The notes: a model not told the origin generated them from the letters alone. A DNA stretch of 64,000 bases from Vibrio campbellii CAIM 519 = NBRC 15631 = ATCC 25920 (GCF_002163755.1 NZ_CP015864.1:1426001-1490000), one strand, 5' to 3'; shown: positions 42,537 through 51,940, counted from the stretch's first letter. Numbers and translations are program-made.

Positions 42537-42793
42537 ATTTTCGACTTACGAGTTATTCCGACGAGCAGGTAAAGAAAAACGGGGGAAAGAAACCCTAACT
42601 TTCCCCATGTGCGCAATAAAGGGTCTAGGTGAAGCGCAAAGTAATTGAAGTCATGACCTCTGAGCCAGTCTCCCAACCGTTACTCAGAAATGAAGTGAGC
42701 CATTACTTCAATGTTCGATAAGAAAAAATGTTCGCTGAAGTGTTATTGGATAGAAAGTGTGTTTTGTTTATGGTTGTATTTAAAATAACAATC

Positions 42794-42877
42794 CTAAACG
42801 GAGTCTGTCGTCATTCCTTCTCCGCCACATCCATTTAGCGTGAACAACACAACCCCACCCAGCAAAGTTTTACGCAT
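42794..42877 (-). CDS. tiny lipoprotein or lipoprotein gene remnant
   Basis: A 27-codon frame reads MRKTLLGGVVLFTLNGCGGE and stops after ten more residues. It is a textbook lipoprotein signal (lipobox LNGC) with almost no mature part. GAGAG lies upstream of the ATG. It is either a very small lipoprotein or the 5' end of a broken gene. The rest of 42537-43061 has only a hairpin GGGGAAAG / CTTTCCCC at about 42583-42606. Confidence 0.35.
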   Translation of the reverse strand: MRKTLLGGVVLFTLNGCGGEGMTTDSV

Positions 42878-43061
42878 CCCGACACTCTCTTTTCCAAAGA
42901 CGGCGGCAGTGTAACGGTTGTCACAAACAGTTAATGTAAGGGTATGTAAGGTGCTGCAATTTTTATTATTACAATTACGTAAAGGTCATTTGATTTTTCA
43001 TGGGATTATCATTTTATTCGATATCAATATACTGACGGCATTCCAAAACAACCGAAGACGA

Positions 43062-43400
43062 ATGATAACAATGAGCTGGTTTTTCTTACTTTTAGGCGTG
43101 GGCGCCGAAGCCCTTTCACACGTTGCACTTAAAGCAACCGACGGCTTTAGCAAACCACTGCCTGCAACCCTAGTGTTGATTGGTCATTTGGCCGCATTTG
43201 TCTGTTTAGCGCAGGCGATGAAAGGTGGTATGCCAGTGGGCATTGTTCACGCGCTTTGGGCGGGTTTAGCAATTGTGTCAGTGACCTTAATCTCGCAACT
43301 GGTTTACCGCCAGCACATGGATACGAGCCTTTGGATTGGGATGGCGCTTATCGCAGCAGGTGTGATGGTGATAAACTTCTCTCACGGACACGCACACTAA
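43062..43400 (+). CDS. SMR-family small multidrug transporter
   Basis: Four-helix small multidrug resistance protein of 109-112 aa. The sequence MSWFFLLLGVGAEALSHVALKATDGF keeps the essential helix-1 Glu in GAEA, then HLAAFVCLAQAMKGGMPVGIVHALWAGLAIVSVTLISQLVYRQ (helices 2-3, with the P-x-G-x-A/V-x-A-x-W pattern) and a final helix MALIAAGVMVINF. It probably works as a proton-coupled dimer for cationic compounds or guanidine-like ions. Start is either 43062 or 43071; spacing to GAAG does not decide. A HAD gene follows after 16 bp. Confidence 0.8.
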   Translation: MITMSWFFLLLGVGAEALSHVALKATDGFSKPLPATLVLIGHLAAFVCLAQAMKGGMPVGIVHALWAGLAIVSVTLISQLVYRQHMDTSLWIGMALIAAGVMVINFSHGHAH

Positions 43401-43416
43401 ACCATAAGGTAGCGAC

Positions 43417-44031
43417 TTGTCAGATACTCAAAAGCCCTCTCTTGCCCTGTTTGATTTTGATGGCACCATAACGGATGAAGACATGTTCAGTGCCTTCCTC
43501 CACTACGCTGTTTCTGGTCCACGAAAATGGCTAGGGAAAGTTATGATTCTGCCATTTTACGCGCTGTACAAAACTGGTGCTCTTCCTGCAAAGAGGATGC
43601 GTCCTATCGCCAGCTTTATTGCTTTTGCTGGGAGAAGGACTCAAGAAGTTGAAGCGTTAGGAGCACAATTTGCACAAGAGGTAATTGTTAAACACATTCG
43701 CCCAGAAGCCCAAGCAAAACTCGATTGGCACCAAGCGCAAGGCGACACCATCGTAGTGGTCTCTGCATCACTTAACGCTTATTTAAGCCCTTGGTGTCGC
43801 AACCAAGATTACCACCTACTCTGTAGCGAGCTACTCAGCGAGAGTAAACGCATCAGTGGCTTCTACCAGAGCAATGATTGCAGTTTAGAAAGAAAAGTAG
43901 AGCGAATTAAAACGGCGTATGACGTTAGCCAATATGAGACTATTTATGCTTATGGCGATACCCACGAAGATATCCCAATGCTCAAATTGGCGGATCATGC
44001 CACGATGAATTGGCAGCCTTGGCAACACTGA
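43417..44031 (+). CDS. HAD-IB (SerB-like) phosphatase
   Basis: Phosphatase of the HAD-IB subgroup (204 aa). Motif I is FDFDGTITDEDMF (DxDGT), motif II VVVSASLNAYLSPW, motif III Lys in LERKVERI and motif IV YAYGDTHEDIPML. A helical cap lies between motif I and II. This subgroup hydrolyses phosphoserine, phosphatidylglycerophosphate or similar. Start TTG with TAAGGTAG upstream. It lies 16 bp after the SMR gene and is probably in its operon. A strong terminator follows. Confidence 0.85.
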   Translation: MSDTQKPSLALFDFDGTITDEDMFSAFLHYAVSGPRKWLGKVMILPFYALYKTGALPAKRMRPIASFIAFAGRRTQEVEALGAQFAQEVIVKHIRPEAQAKLDWHQAQGDTIVVVSASLNAYLSPWCRNQDYHLLCSELLSESKRISGFYQSNDCSLERKVERIKTAYDVSQYETIYAYGDTHEDIPMLKLADHATMNWQPWQH

Positions 44032-44060
44032 GACGCTCAAGATCTATCGATGAAAACAAG

Positions 44061-44089
44061 AAACCCTTCTCAAGCGAGAAGGGTTTTGT
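44061..44089 (+). terminator. rho-independent terminator
   Basis: AAACCCTTCTC / GAGAAGGGTTT perfect stem with a 4-base loop and a short T-run, between convergent HAD and LPMO genes. Confidence 0.88.
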
Positions 44090-44109
44090 CTATGTAGAGC
44101 AGTTCAAGC

Positions 44110-45291
44110 TTAACGCCAAACGCCCCATTCTCCTGTGGTCCCTGGCTCTTCACCACGAGTCCACCATTGCGCTGTCCACTCACGACCATTGTGTGTCACA
44201 ACATCACCTTGGTTGTAAACCGCGTCTTTGCTCCACAGGTTCGTGGGATCAACTGGTGGCTGGGTATCACCTTTAATCAATGATAACGCGTAGCTAAAGT
44301 TGGCATTCGGCGCCAATACTTGGTTTGCGTAGATATTATTGGTATCGAACATGTAGTGCTTCATCGCTTCATGCCAAATACCCACATACCAATCACCCGT
44401 TTGTTGTGAGTTAAACTGATCGGCCAGCTCGGCTGCCCACGTCGTGGTGTTGTTAGCACTGATTGGTAGTGAAAGATCAACGATCTCGCTGCCTGTTGCA
44501 CTAAAGGTACGGAAACGTACGGTATCGCCCGATTCAACCGGACCAAAACCTTGTGTCACAAAATAGCCAAGAGAAGTCAGGTTATTTACGGGATCGGTAG
44601 GGTCAACTGGGTCAGTCGGTGGTGTGGTGCCATTGCCGTTTAGCGTAATGTCACTACAGTTGTAGAAGCCTTCACCAGCCACATCGATGCGTTGCCAACG
44701 AGTGTAAAGAATCGCATCACCCGAACGGTCTGTCGGGAAAGTCACCTGCATGCGATAACGTTTTTCTGCATCTACATACACATCACCGGCAGTATCGATC
44801 AGTTCTAAATCGTCCCAAGTAAGGGGCTGCGTATCATCATAAGTTGGCTTGGAAAGGTAGAACTCCCAGTAAGAAGGGTTGTGTGGCGCTTTACCAAAGA
44901 ACACCAATTCGATTTGGTTGTTCGCATCTGGCGTCACGTTAGTACGCTGCCAGTTTGGCGATGAGATATTCAAACCTTTCTTTGCAGCATCGCCCGCTGA
45001 ACAAAGCTCACCGTCACGAACAATCGCTTTCACATGCGCCATATCGCGGTAGTTTGGTACGTTGGCAGCGATCTCACTACGTTGTACGAAAGGGTAAGCG
45101 CCAGACTCATCATAAGCCGCCTGACACGCTTGGTTTGGAATTTCATTAGTCCAAAAGCCGCCATCTAAATAACAGGTGTTTTGACGCGCACTTGGAAACT
45201 CGACCCAGCCATGGGCACTGACATTGAACGAGCTTAACGCAGCCATTGCGCCCAAGCTCACTAGAGGAAGGGTTACGTATGATTTCATCAT
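44110..45291 (-). CDS. AA10 lytic polysaccharide monooxygenase with chitin-binding module
   Basis: Secreted copper enzyme (393 aa) that oxidatively cleaves chitin. The signal peptide ends NVSA and the mature protein starts HGWVEFPSARQ, giving the N-terminal His of the copper brace. The second His is in RDMAHVKAI. The AA10 domain ends near NCSDITLNG. A Pro/Thr/Asp linker follows (TTPPTDPVDPTDPV), then a middle module with TFSATGSEIVDLSLP, then a C-terminal CBM5-type domain LWSKDAVYNQGDVVTHNGREWTAQWW. It aids chitin use and attachment in seawater. Single gene. Confidence 0.92.
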   Translation of the reverse strand: MMKSYVTLPLVSLGAMAALSSFNVSAHGWVEFPSARQNTCYLDGGFWTNEIPNQACQAAYDESGAYPFVQRSEIAANVPNYRDMAHVKAIVRDGELCSAGDAAKKGLNISSPNWQRTNVTPDANNQIELVFFGKAPHNPSYWEFYLSKPTYDDTQPLTWDDLELIDTAGDVYVDAEKRYRMQVTFPTDRSGDAILYTRWQRIDVAGEGFYNCSDITLNGNGTTPPTDPVDPTDPVNNLTSLGYFVTQGFGPVESGDTVRFRTFSATGSEIVDLSLPISANNTTTWAAELADQFNSQQTGDWYVGIWHEAMKHYMFDTNNIYANQVLAPNANFSYALSLIKGDTQPPVDPTNLWSKDAVYNQGDVVTHNGREWTAQWWTRGEEPGTTGEWGVWR

Positions 45292-45499
45292 TCATCCTTA
45301 AATTTTTTACCCCGCTGCTCGCGAACCGGGCAGCGACGTAGAAAAACTAGCAGGATGCGATTATTTAGAAGGTGAGAATAAATACTGGAATTGTCAGATT
45401 GCAGACTGCTTTCCAGCATTTTATGTGGACTTTGCTCATACTCGACTGACTCTTTCGAGTCACTTCAAATTGATATGCTAAAAAATCGAAGGAAAAGGA

Positions 45500-45940
45500 T
45501 TAACGCTCGTCTTTGGGCGTATCCATCACCACCATGGTCGTGATCGCTTTGACGTGCTCGCACTCTCCCAATACATCGGCATGGAAGGCTTTGTATGCTG
45601 CAAGATCTTGGGTTTCCACTCGTAACAAATATTCGTTCGCTCCAGTGATGTTGTGGCATTCCACTACCTCGTCAACAAAGCGCACGTGATCTTCAAAACC
45701 AAGCTGGGCCTGCTTGGAGTGAGAAGCCAGACCAATCGAGACATAAGCAACAAAACCAACACCCATTTGCTGATTATCTAACACGGCTTGATATCCTTTG
45801 ATGATCCCTTTACGCTCCAAATCTTGCACACGACGTAAGGTCGCCGATGGTGACAATCCAACACGTTCAGACAACTCCACATTGGAGATTCTTCCGTCTG
45901 ATTTCAGCACTTGCAATATTCTTTCGTCAAATCTATCCAT
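45500..45940 (-). CDS. Lrp/AsnC-family regulator
   Basis: Leucine-responsive-type regulator (146 aa). The N-terminal HTH is MDRFDERILQVLKSDGRISNVELSERVGLSPSATLRRVQDLE. The C-terminal RAM/AsnC effector domain includes VVECHNITGANEYLLRVE. The start at 45940 has AAAGGTCACC directly before it; a longer frame would put extra residues ahead of the HTH. It is divergent from a LysE-type exporter gene 149 bp away, which it most likely controls in response to an amino acid. Confidence 0.88.
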   Translation of the reverse strand: MDRFDERILQVLKSDGRISNVELSERVGLSPSATLRRVQDLERKGIIKGYQAVLDNQQMGVGFVAYVSIGLASHSKQAQLGFEDHVRFVDEVVECHNITGANEYLLRVETQDLAAYKAFHADVLGECEHVKAITTMVVMDTPKDER

Positions 45941-46088
45941 GGTGACCTTTTGTTGTTTATCTGGCGTATTTTCATCAAATAAAAGCACAAAATTGATGTC
46001 ACTTCTACCTATCATTGTTCACGACTAGTCAAGACAACTCTCTTTCGCCTGAGTGCACGCAGGCAAAACAAAAATGCAGGAAAACACT

Positions 46089-46673
46089 ATGGAATACCAT
46101 CAACTTGGTGCGCTGGCACTGTTTGCGTTTGTCTCGACTTTCACCCCGGGACCAAACAACATCATGCTCATGACTTCAGGCGCCAACGTCGGCTTTAAAC
46201 GTACCATCCCTCATATGCTTGGCATCACGCTCGGTTTTGGTGCGATGCTGATCCTCGTCGGTATTGGTTTAATGAGTTTGTTCCATGCATACCCGCTAAC
46301 ACATGACATTCTCAAGGGCTTGAGTCTCACTTACTTGCTGTACCTAACGTACAAAATTGCTACGAGCAACAAAACGGAAGTCAAAGACGATTTCCGCCCA
46401 ATGAGCTTTTTGGGTGCAGTGGCCTTCCAGTGGGTGAACCCCAAAGGCTGGTCAATGGCACTCACCGCCATCACCGTGTACAGCAGCGGTGGGTCTTGGC
46501 TAGAACTGGCTTTGATTGCTGGCATCTTCTGCTTGGCAAACCTGCCGTCCGTAACTTTCTGGACGGCGGCAGGCATACAGCTTCAACGTTGGTTAACGAC
46601 CTCCAACCGAGTAAAAGGCTTCAACTATGGCATGGCAGCGCTTCTGCTTTTATCGACTATCCCAATGATATAA
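46089..46673 (+). CDS. LysE/RhtB-family amino-acid exporter
   Basis: Six-helix inner-membrane exporter of about 194 aa. The hallmark FAFVSTFTPGPNNIMLMTSGANVGFKRTIPHMLGI is at the N-terminus. Later helices include LVGIGLMSLF and the WVNPKGWSMALTAI segment. It exports an amino acid or homoserine lactone-like compound. The start at 46089 follows CAGGAAAACACT. It is divergent from an Lrp-type regulator, the usual pairing. 46674-46944 after it is non-coding. Confidence 0.88.
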   Translation: MEYHQLGALALFAFVSTFTPGPNNIMLMTSGANVGFKRTIPHMLGITLGFGAMLILVGIGLMSLFHAYPLTHDILKGLSLTYLLYLTYKIATSNKTEVKDDFRPMSFLGAVAFQWVNPKGWSMALTAITVYSSGGSWLELALIAGIFCLANLPSVTFWTAAGIQLQRWLTTSNRVKGFNYGMAALLLLSTIPMI

Positions 46674-46944
46674 ATAACAAAATAATCAGCTGCAAGTGTG
46701 ACTTAAAGCAAATTTCGATTAATCCCTTGTTCGGTAAGTACAAATAATCTCCACTTCCAAGGATGGATTGGTTCATAGTAGCAACAGCAGTGATAAGAAT
46801 ATTAAAAGCTTCAACGATAAGCCAAACCAATATCGGTTGCCCTTGCACTGCTTTGCCGCTGCCCAGTATTCGGCTGCGACAATCGATTCACTCTGACCGA
46901 CAAGCACGATGCTGACCGGTCTGACACACAAGGAGCGTTATACA

Positions 46945-48876
46945 ATGCGTACTCGCAAGCTCATTCTTGCTACCGCTTTTGGCCTACTCATCTCGGGTTG
47001 CAGCCAAACCTCTGCCACCAATACGGCAGAAGTCATTCCGCCAGAGTATCCGGTGGATTACTTCTTCCGAAATGCTGAAGTCTCTAGCTACCAAATTTCT
47101 CCCGCTGGTGATTACATTTCAATGATGAAACCATGGCAAGACCGTAAAAACGTCTTTGTACATCCTGTTGGCAAGCCAGAGGATGTGAAACGCATTACGT
47201 CGATCACCGGACGAGACATTGCGTACTACTACTGGGTAGGCGATGACACCATCATTTACTCTCGCGATACAGGTGGTGATGAGAACTTTTATCTCGTCAC
47301 GGTGAACGTTAAAACCGGTGAAGAAAAAACCATTACGCCAACGTCTGGTGTTGTGGCTTATGTAATTGACACGTTAGAAAGCCAGCCTGACGACATTCTT
47401 ATCACGACCAATGAACGCAACCCACAAGTGTTTGATGTTTATCGCCATAACTTGAAAACTGGCGAAAACACACTGGTGGCACAAAACCCAGGTAATGTTC
47501 GCGATTGGGGTACCGACCACGATGGCAACATTCGATACATTTCAACCTCTGATGGCGTAAACACCGCCGTACTTTATCGTGATACGGTGGATGAAGAATT
47601 CCGCCCATTGAAGAATCTGACTTTTAAAGAAAGCTTCTCACCGATTTCGTTTACGCCAGATAACAAGAACTTATACGTTGCTTCTCGTATCACACGTGAT
47701 AAATCGGCGATCATCGAATACGATGTGAAAGCGAATAAAGAAGTACGCGAAATCTTCTCTCACCCGGAAGTTGACGTGACCAGCGCCAGTTACTCGAATG
47801 CGCTCAATAAGCTAACGGCCATCTCTTATGTCACCGATAAACGTCAGTATCATTTCCTTGATAAAGGTTATGAAGAAACTTTTGATAGGCTGCAAGAGAA
47901 GCTTCCGGGCGTTGAAATTTCTGTCAATAACGCCACGCGCGACGAACGAAAAATGATTGTCGTCACCTACAGCGATACTGACCGCCCAAATTACTACTAT
48001 TACGATCGTGATACCGACCAGTTAGAGAAGTTAGCGGCGAATGCACCGTGGCATAAACCTGAAGACATGGCGAAAATGAAGCCAATCACCTATACCGCTC
48101 GTGATGGTGAGACCATTCATGGTTACTTGACGCTACCAAAAGGTCGTGAAGCCAAAGATTTACCGCTATTAGTGCTGCCACACGGTGGTCCTTGGGCGCG
48201 TGATTACTGGGGCTTCCAACCTGAAGTTCAGCTGTTTGCTAACCGTGGCATTGCAGTGCTGCAAATGAACTTCCGTGGTTCAACGGGTTATGGCCGTGAG
48301 TTTTGGGAAAAATCGTTCAAGCAGTGGGGTCAGTCAATGCAAGACGATATCACCGATGGCGTAAAGTGGGCGATTGACCAAGGTTATGCTCAAGATGGCG
48401 AAGTATGTATCTACGGCGCATCTTACGGTGGTTACGCGACATTGGCCGGTGTAACGTTCACTCCAGACCTTTACAAATGTGGTATCGACTACGTTGGTGT
48501 GTCTAACCTATTTACCTTCATGGATTCCATTCCACCTTACTGGGCACCATTCCTCGCCATGCTGCATGAGCAAGTGGGCGATCCGAATAACCCAGAAGAC
48601 GCGAAGATGATGAAAGCTTACTCACCAGTGTTCCACGTGGACCAAATCAAAGCACCATTGTTGGTTCTACAAGGCGCAAAAGACCCACGAGTAGTGAAGA
48701 GTGAATCTGATCAGATCGTCGATGCTCTGCGCGACCGTGGCGTTGAAGTCGAGTACATCGTTAAAGAGAACGAAGGTCACGGCTTCCGCTCTTTAGAGAA
48801 TCGTCTCGATGGTTACCAAGCGATGGACCGATTCCTGAAAACGCACTTGTTAGAGCAAACTCAACAAGCTCAATAG
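46945..48876 (+). CDS. S9-family (prolyl oligopeptidase-like) lipoprotein peptidase
   Basis: Serine peptidase of about 643 aa. The N-terminus has a lipoprotein signal LILATAFGLLISGC, so it is anchored in the envelope. A beta-propeller (about residues 50-370) is followed by an alpha/beta-hydrolase domain. The Ser nucleophile is in YGASYGGYATLAG, Asp in LVLQGAKDPRV and His in KENEGHGF. It resembles acylaminoacyl- or dipeptidyl-peptidases acting on short peptides. AAGGAGCGTTATACA precedes the ATG at 46945. Followed by its own terminator. Confidence 0.9.
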   Translation: MRTRKLILATAFGLLISGCSQTSATNTAEVIPPEYPVDYFFRNAEVSSYQISPAGDYISMMKPWQDRKNVFVHPVGKPEDVKRITSITGRDIAYYYWVGDDTIIYSRDTGGDENFYLVTVNVKTGEEKTITPTSGVVAYVIDTLESQPDDILITTNERNPQVFDVYRHNLKTGENTLVAQNPGNVRDWGTDHDGNIRYISTSDGVNTAVLYRDTVDEEFRPLKNLTFKESFSPISFTPDNKNLYVASRITRDKSAIIEYDVKANKEVREIFSHPEVDVTSASYSNALNKLTAISYVTDKRQYHFLDKGYEETFDRLQEKLPGVEISVNNATRDERKMIVVTYSDTDRPNYYYYDRDTDQLEKLAANAPWHKPEDMAKMKPITYTARDGETIHGYLTLPKGREAKDLPLLVLPHGGPWARDYWGFQPEVQLFANRGIAVLQMNFRGSTGYGREFWEKSFKQWGQSMQDDITDGVKWAIDQGYAQDGEVCIYGASYGGYATLAGVTFTPDLYKCGIDYVGVSNLFTFMDSIPPYWAPFLAMLHEQVGDPNNPEDAKMMKAYSPVFHVDQIKAPLLVLQGAKDPRVVKSESDQIVDALRDRGVEVEYIVKENEGHGFRSLENRLDGYQAMDRFLKTHLLEQTQQAQ

Positions 48877-48898
48877 ACTTAATAATCTCAATAAAAGC

Positions 48899-48926
48899 AA
48901 AAGGGCACCACGGTGCCCTTTCTTAA
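48899..48926. terminator. rho-independent terminator
   Basis: AAAGGGCACC / GGTGCCCTTT perfect stem with a 2-base loop and T-rich tail, between convergent S9 peptidase and ATP-grasp genes. Confidence 0.88.
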
Positions 48927-48952
48927 TAAGATTTCAAACAAGAAAAGCTTGG

Positions 48953-50122
48953 CTATTCAACAAGAGAAAGAGCTTTCAATACTTCAAAATCAGCGAGCAC
49001 CTCTGCGTAGCTCTTGCCTTTTACTACAATCGATCCCGACAAGTTTTCTACGCTATCCACACCATCATAGTAGTCTCCCACCTGACAACCGAGGTTAAGC
49101 TCAAACTCAGACTGTAAATTGACCTTATTGATCTTATTTACTCGACCTTGTTTCGCAGGAAAAATGCCTCCCATGCAGTAAGAGTCATTTTTCACTATCT
49201 CTGCAATATCCAACCCACACTCAATATCCAGTGCCATCTCAATCATATTCATATCAAATTGCGCCTGATAGATAGGAACCATAATCGCCCCTGGTGTACG
49301 ACAAGCAGCTTCAAGGAAAACCAACTCACCGCTCTCTTTCACAAAGATTTCGACGTGCGAAGGGCCATTTTTTAAGCCTAGAGATTTCACAACAAACGCA
49401 GCAAAATTCGTCAATTGCGCATACAATTCATGGCTTTCTTCCAGAACCAAAGAAAGGCAAGGCTTACCGAATTGAAAATCAAGGTTTGGGAACGAGTATT
49501 CACAAGCCGCTTGGAAGCAAACTTCGCCATTTTTAATCAATAGGTCGACATGGTAGAGCTTACCTTCAACAAACGTCTCGTACTCATAGCCTAAGCCAAT
49601 ATTGGATGTATTGATGACATCATCATAATCGTGCTGACTTCTAATCACATGCACACCAAATGCCCCTGCCGAATCCTTCGGTTTTAGAACAAAAGGCAGC
49701 CCAACGTGCTGGGTAATCTCTGAGAACGTAAGGTTTGATTGATAAGCGCCATATCGAGGCACATTGACGCCAGCGGCCAACGCTTTTTCTTTCATTAAGC
49801 ACTTGTCCCTAAAGTAGGCTGTTTCAATCACTGTCATGCCCTTAAGACCAAAGCACTCTCTTATTTGCGCAGCTAAGTACATAAAATCTTCAGATGCCGA
49901 GAAAACACGATCATCAGCATTCAAAAACTCGAGGGTCACCAGCGTAATCATCAATCCTTCTGCGGAACTAAAGGTAATCACCTTATAGGCGTGATCCAGT
50001 ACCTCATCACTTAACTCGGCAAACTCAGCATCTTTAACACAAACTACAATTTTTCTTTTTTTTAAAAATGCTACCGATAATGCGTTGTGTCGTTTCGCCG
50101 TGTTAATACTGATAACTTTCAT
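48953..50122 (-). CDS. ATP-grasp ligase
   Basis: ATP-dependent carboxylate-amine ligase of the ATP-grasp superfamily (389 aa). Visible elements are FRDKCLMKEKALAAGVNVPRYG (entry to the ATP-grasp fold), LPFVLKPKDSAGAFGVHVI with the ATP-binding Lys, YEYETFVEGKLYHVDLLIKNGEV, and GPSHVEIFVKESGELVFLEAACRTPGA with the Mg-binding Glu and Asn/Arg end. It joins an amino acid or acid to an amine, as in dipeptide-forming ligases. It overlaps the MFS exporter gene by 20 bp, and a short PhyH-like gene heads the cluster. The product is unknown. Confidence 0.82.
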   Translation of the reverse strand: MKVISINTAKRHNALSVAFLKKRKIVVCVKDAEFAELSDEVLDHAYKVITFSSAEGLMITLVTLEFLNADDRVFSASEDFMYLAAQIRECFGLKGMTVIETAYFRDKCLMKEKALAAGVNVPRYGAYQSNLTFSEITQHVGLPFVLKPKDSAGAFGVHVIRSQHDYDDVINTSNIGLGYEYETFVEGKLYHVDLLIKNGEVCFQAACEYSFPNLDFQFGKPCLSLVLEESHELYAQLTNFAAFVVKSLGLKNGPSHVEIFVKESGELVFLEAACRTPGAIMVPIYQAQFDMNMIEMALDIECGLDIAEIVKNDSYCMGGIFPAKQGRVNKINKVNLQSEFELNLGCQVGDYYDGVDSVENLSGSIVVKGKSYAEVLADFEVLKALSLVE

Positions 50123-51242
50123 TTTTTACTTTACACTTTTGCTTTATTATTAATATTATCACTGACGACGTGATGCCTAGCGCTAAAGAGATGTCCCATA
50201 TATACGAGAAACTAAAGGCAATAACAGCACCACCCAAAATTGGTGCGATGAAATCGGATACAGAAAATAAAGATTGATAAACGGAAATCGTTTTCCCTCT
50301 CTTGCTCGTTGTATATTCCAATATAAATTGAACAGCAGGGACAAATAACAACATCTCTCCTAATGTCCATGCACTTACAGATAAAGCCAACCCAGCATAA
50401 TCACTGATATATTTCACACTGAATGTACCTAAAGAAAGGAGCAAAACACCACTTATCACTCGGTAGTGGATGTCTATATTCTTTGTCAGTGCACTAAGCT
50501 TAACCTGAAATAGGACAATAATGATGCCACTAAAGGTGAAGATGTAACCGGCAATATCGGTTGGAAACTGCTTTTCGCTCACAATATAAATCGTGTAGTA
50601 AACGGGAATAAAGCTAAAGCAAATAAGCGACAAGGTAATAGAAATGATGGAAAGCAAGTATAGTGATTGGCTTCTAGACTTCCTGGTCTCAATAACATCG
50701 AGAACATACAACTTATTCATGTCAACCTTATAAATTGCGATTGAAGCAAACGTTGCTAAGCCGAAAAAGAGCAAATACATGACATAGAAATCGTTGGATT
50801 GGCTAATGATAAAACCCATCATGCCACTTCCTATGGCAACACATAAGTTAATGATGATTCGTCGGATCGACAAAGAGTGATTGATGCGGTCTTTATTCCT
50901 CTGAGAAGTGATGATGTACAAGATCACAGAGCGGCACCCAGCCAACGACATGCCAATCAAAAAGATCGCACATACTTGGACAAACATATTGTTTTGAGAG
51001 ATAAGCGCAGGGATAAAAAGCCAGGGTATGGCCATTATTATGAGCACTTTTTTAGGGTTCGAACAGTCACTAGAAACGCCACCAAAAATCCCCCCAAGTA
51101 ACCCGCCAATACCCATAAAAGGCAGCATCATCGAAATGCTTTCTTGATCAATGCCTGATTGATATAGGTACAGCGAGAGAAGTGAAAACCCGCCTTGTAA
51201 AAAAGCGAGAAAAGTAATGGGTAAGTAAATGATTTTATTCAT
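50103..51242 (-). CDS. MFS exporter in ATP-grasp cluster
   Basis: Twelve-helix major facilitator (about 379 aa). The N-terminus reads MNKIIYLPITFLAFLQGGFSLLSLYLYQSG and the loop GGIFGGVSSDCSNPKKVLIIM is a motif-A-like segment. The C-terminal half shows WTLGEMLLFVPAVQFILEY. It probably exports the compound made by the ATP-grasp ligase. The start at 51242 (ATG) is preferred over a TTG seven codons upstream. No clear ribosome site lies before it, but a 10-codon frame with AAGGAAG ends just upstream, so coupled translation is possible. Confidence 0.78.
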   Translation of the reverse strand: MNKIIYLPITFLAFLQGGFSLLSLYLYQSGIDQESISMMLPFMGIGGLLGGIFGGVSSDCSNPKKVLIIMAIPWLFIPALISQNNMFVQVCAIFLIGMSLAGCRSVILYIITSQRNKDRINHSLSIRRIIINLCVAIGSGMMGFIISQSNDFYVMYLLFFGLATFASIAIYKVDMNKLYVLDVIETRKSRSQSLYLLSIISITLSLICFSFIPVYYTIYIVSEKQFPTDIAGYIFTFSGIIIVLFQVKLSALTKNIDIHYRVISGVLLLSLGTFSVKYISDYAGLALSVSAWTLGEMLLFVPAVQFILEYTTSKRGKTISVYQSLFSVSDFIAPILGGAVIAFSFSYIWDISLALGITSSVIILIIKQKCKVKNESYQY

Positions 51243-51247
51243 CGATA

Positions 51248-51280
51248 TTAAACTGCCAGCCAATGAAGTTTGGCTAGCAT
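51248..51280 (-). other. possible 10-codon leader frame coupling to the MFS gene
   Basis: AAAGGAAG is followed by an ATG at 51280 and the frame MLAKLHWLAV with TAA six bases before the MFS ATG. The MFS start itself has no ribosome site, so reinitiation after this mini-frame would explain its translation. Speculative. Confidence 0.3.
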
Positions 51281-51286
51281 CTTCCT

Positions 51287-51679
51287 TTAGTTAGTGGTTA
51301 AGATTCTTGTTTCAATATCGCCTTTGAATAAGATACTGCTCTTTATTAGCTCACCATCTTCTTTATATAAATCTAAGTGGAATCGAGTTGGGCCTTTATA
51401 TTTAAAGTGCTCTCTTGGAATTTCTCGGTTTAACGCTCGTTTCTTATCATATTTAGATTCCGAACATACAAATAATTCACAAGCAATACGGCTAAAGCCT
51501 GACTGATATTTACCACTTGTTTCTGAAATATCATTGTCAATTTTATTTTTTACAGTACTAATAAATTCTTGGAAAAAAGAACCTTTTAGAAGAAGAAATC
51601 CATCCTGCTGGAAATTTTTGATATCTGACTCAGTTATTTGGAGATTTTTATTTATTAAGCTCATTATTATATTCGTCAT
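51287..51679 (-). CDS. short PhyH-like (2-oxoglutarate oxygenase) protein, probably truncated
   Basis: A 130-aa protein whose start, LQITESDIKNFQQDGFLLLKGSF, is the usual opening of phytanoyl-CoA-dioxygenase-like Fe(II)/2OG enzymes. Those are normally 230-300 aa and need an HxD..H triad. Here a possible HLD occurs in TRFHLDLY, but the frame stops 25 residues later with no second His. It is either a decayed enzyme or a short accessory protein. It is AT-rich and first in the cluster with the MFS and ATP-grasp genes. Start ATG 51679 or 51664. Confidence 0.5.
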   Translation of the reverse strand: MTNIIMSLINKNLQITESDIKNFQQDGFLLLKGSFFQEFISTVKNKIDNDISETSGKYQSGFSRIACELFVCSESKYDKKRALNREIPREHFKYKGPTRFHLDLYKEDGELIKSSILFKGDIETRILTTN

Positions 51680-51940
51680 TTAATTGAACAGCATGATATG
51701 CACAAAAACACATACCAACAACGCCCGCACAGGCTATATTCAACTTTATTTATGTCAAAAAATACCCGCTAAAAAATGACCGGAATCACATTGAATTTAA
51801 CAAATGAAACTAATATTTAACCTTGTTAGAAGTTGTGAAAACTCGTGATGTTTTTTGAAATGCTGACTTTTGCGAACCGATGAAGGTGTAAAGGTAGGTA
51901 AAAATGCTGTTTGGCCGTACAATTAGTTGTTACGATTAAT

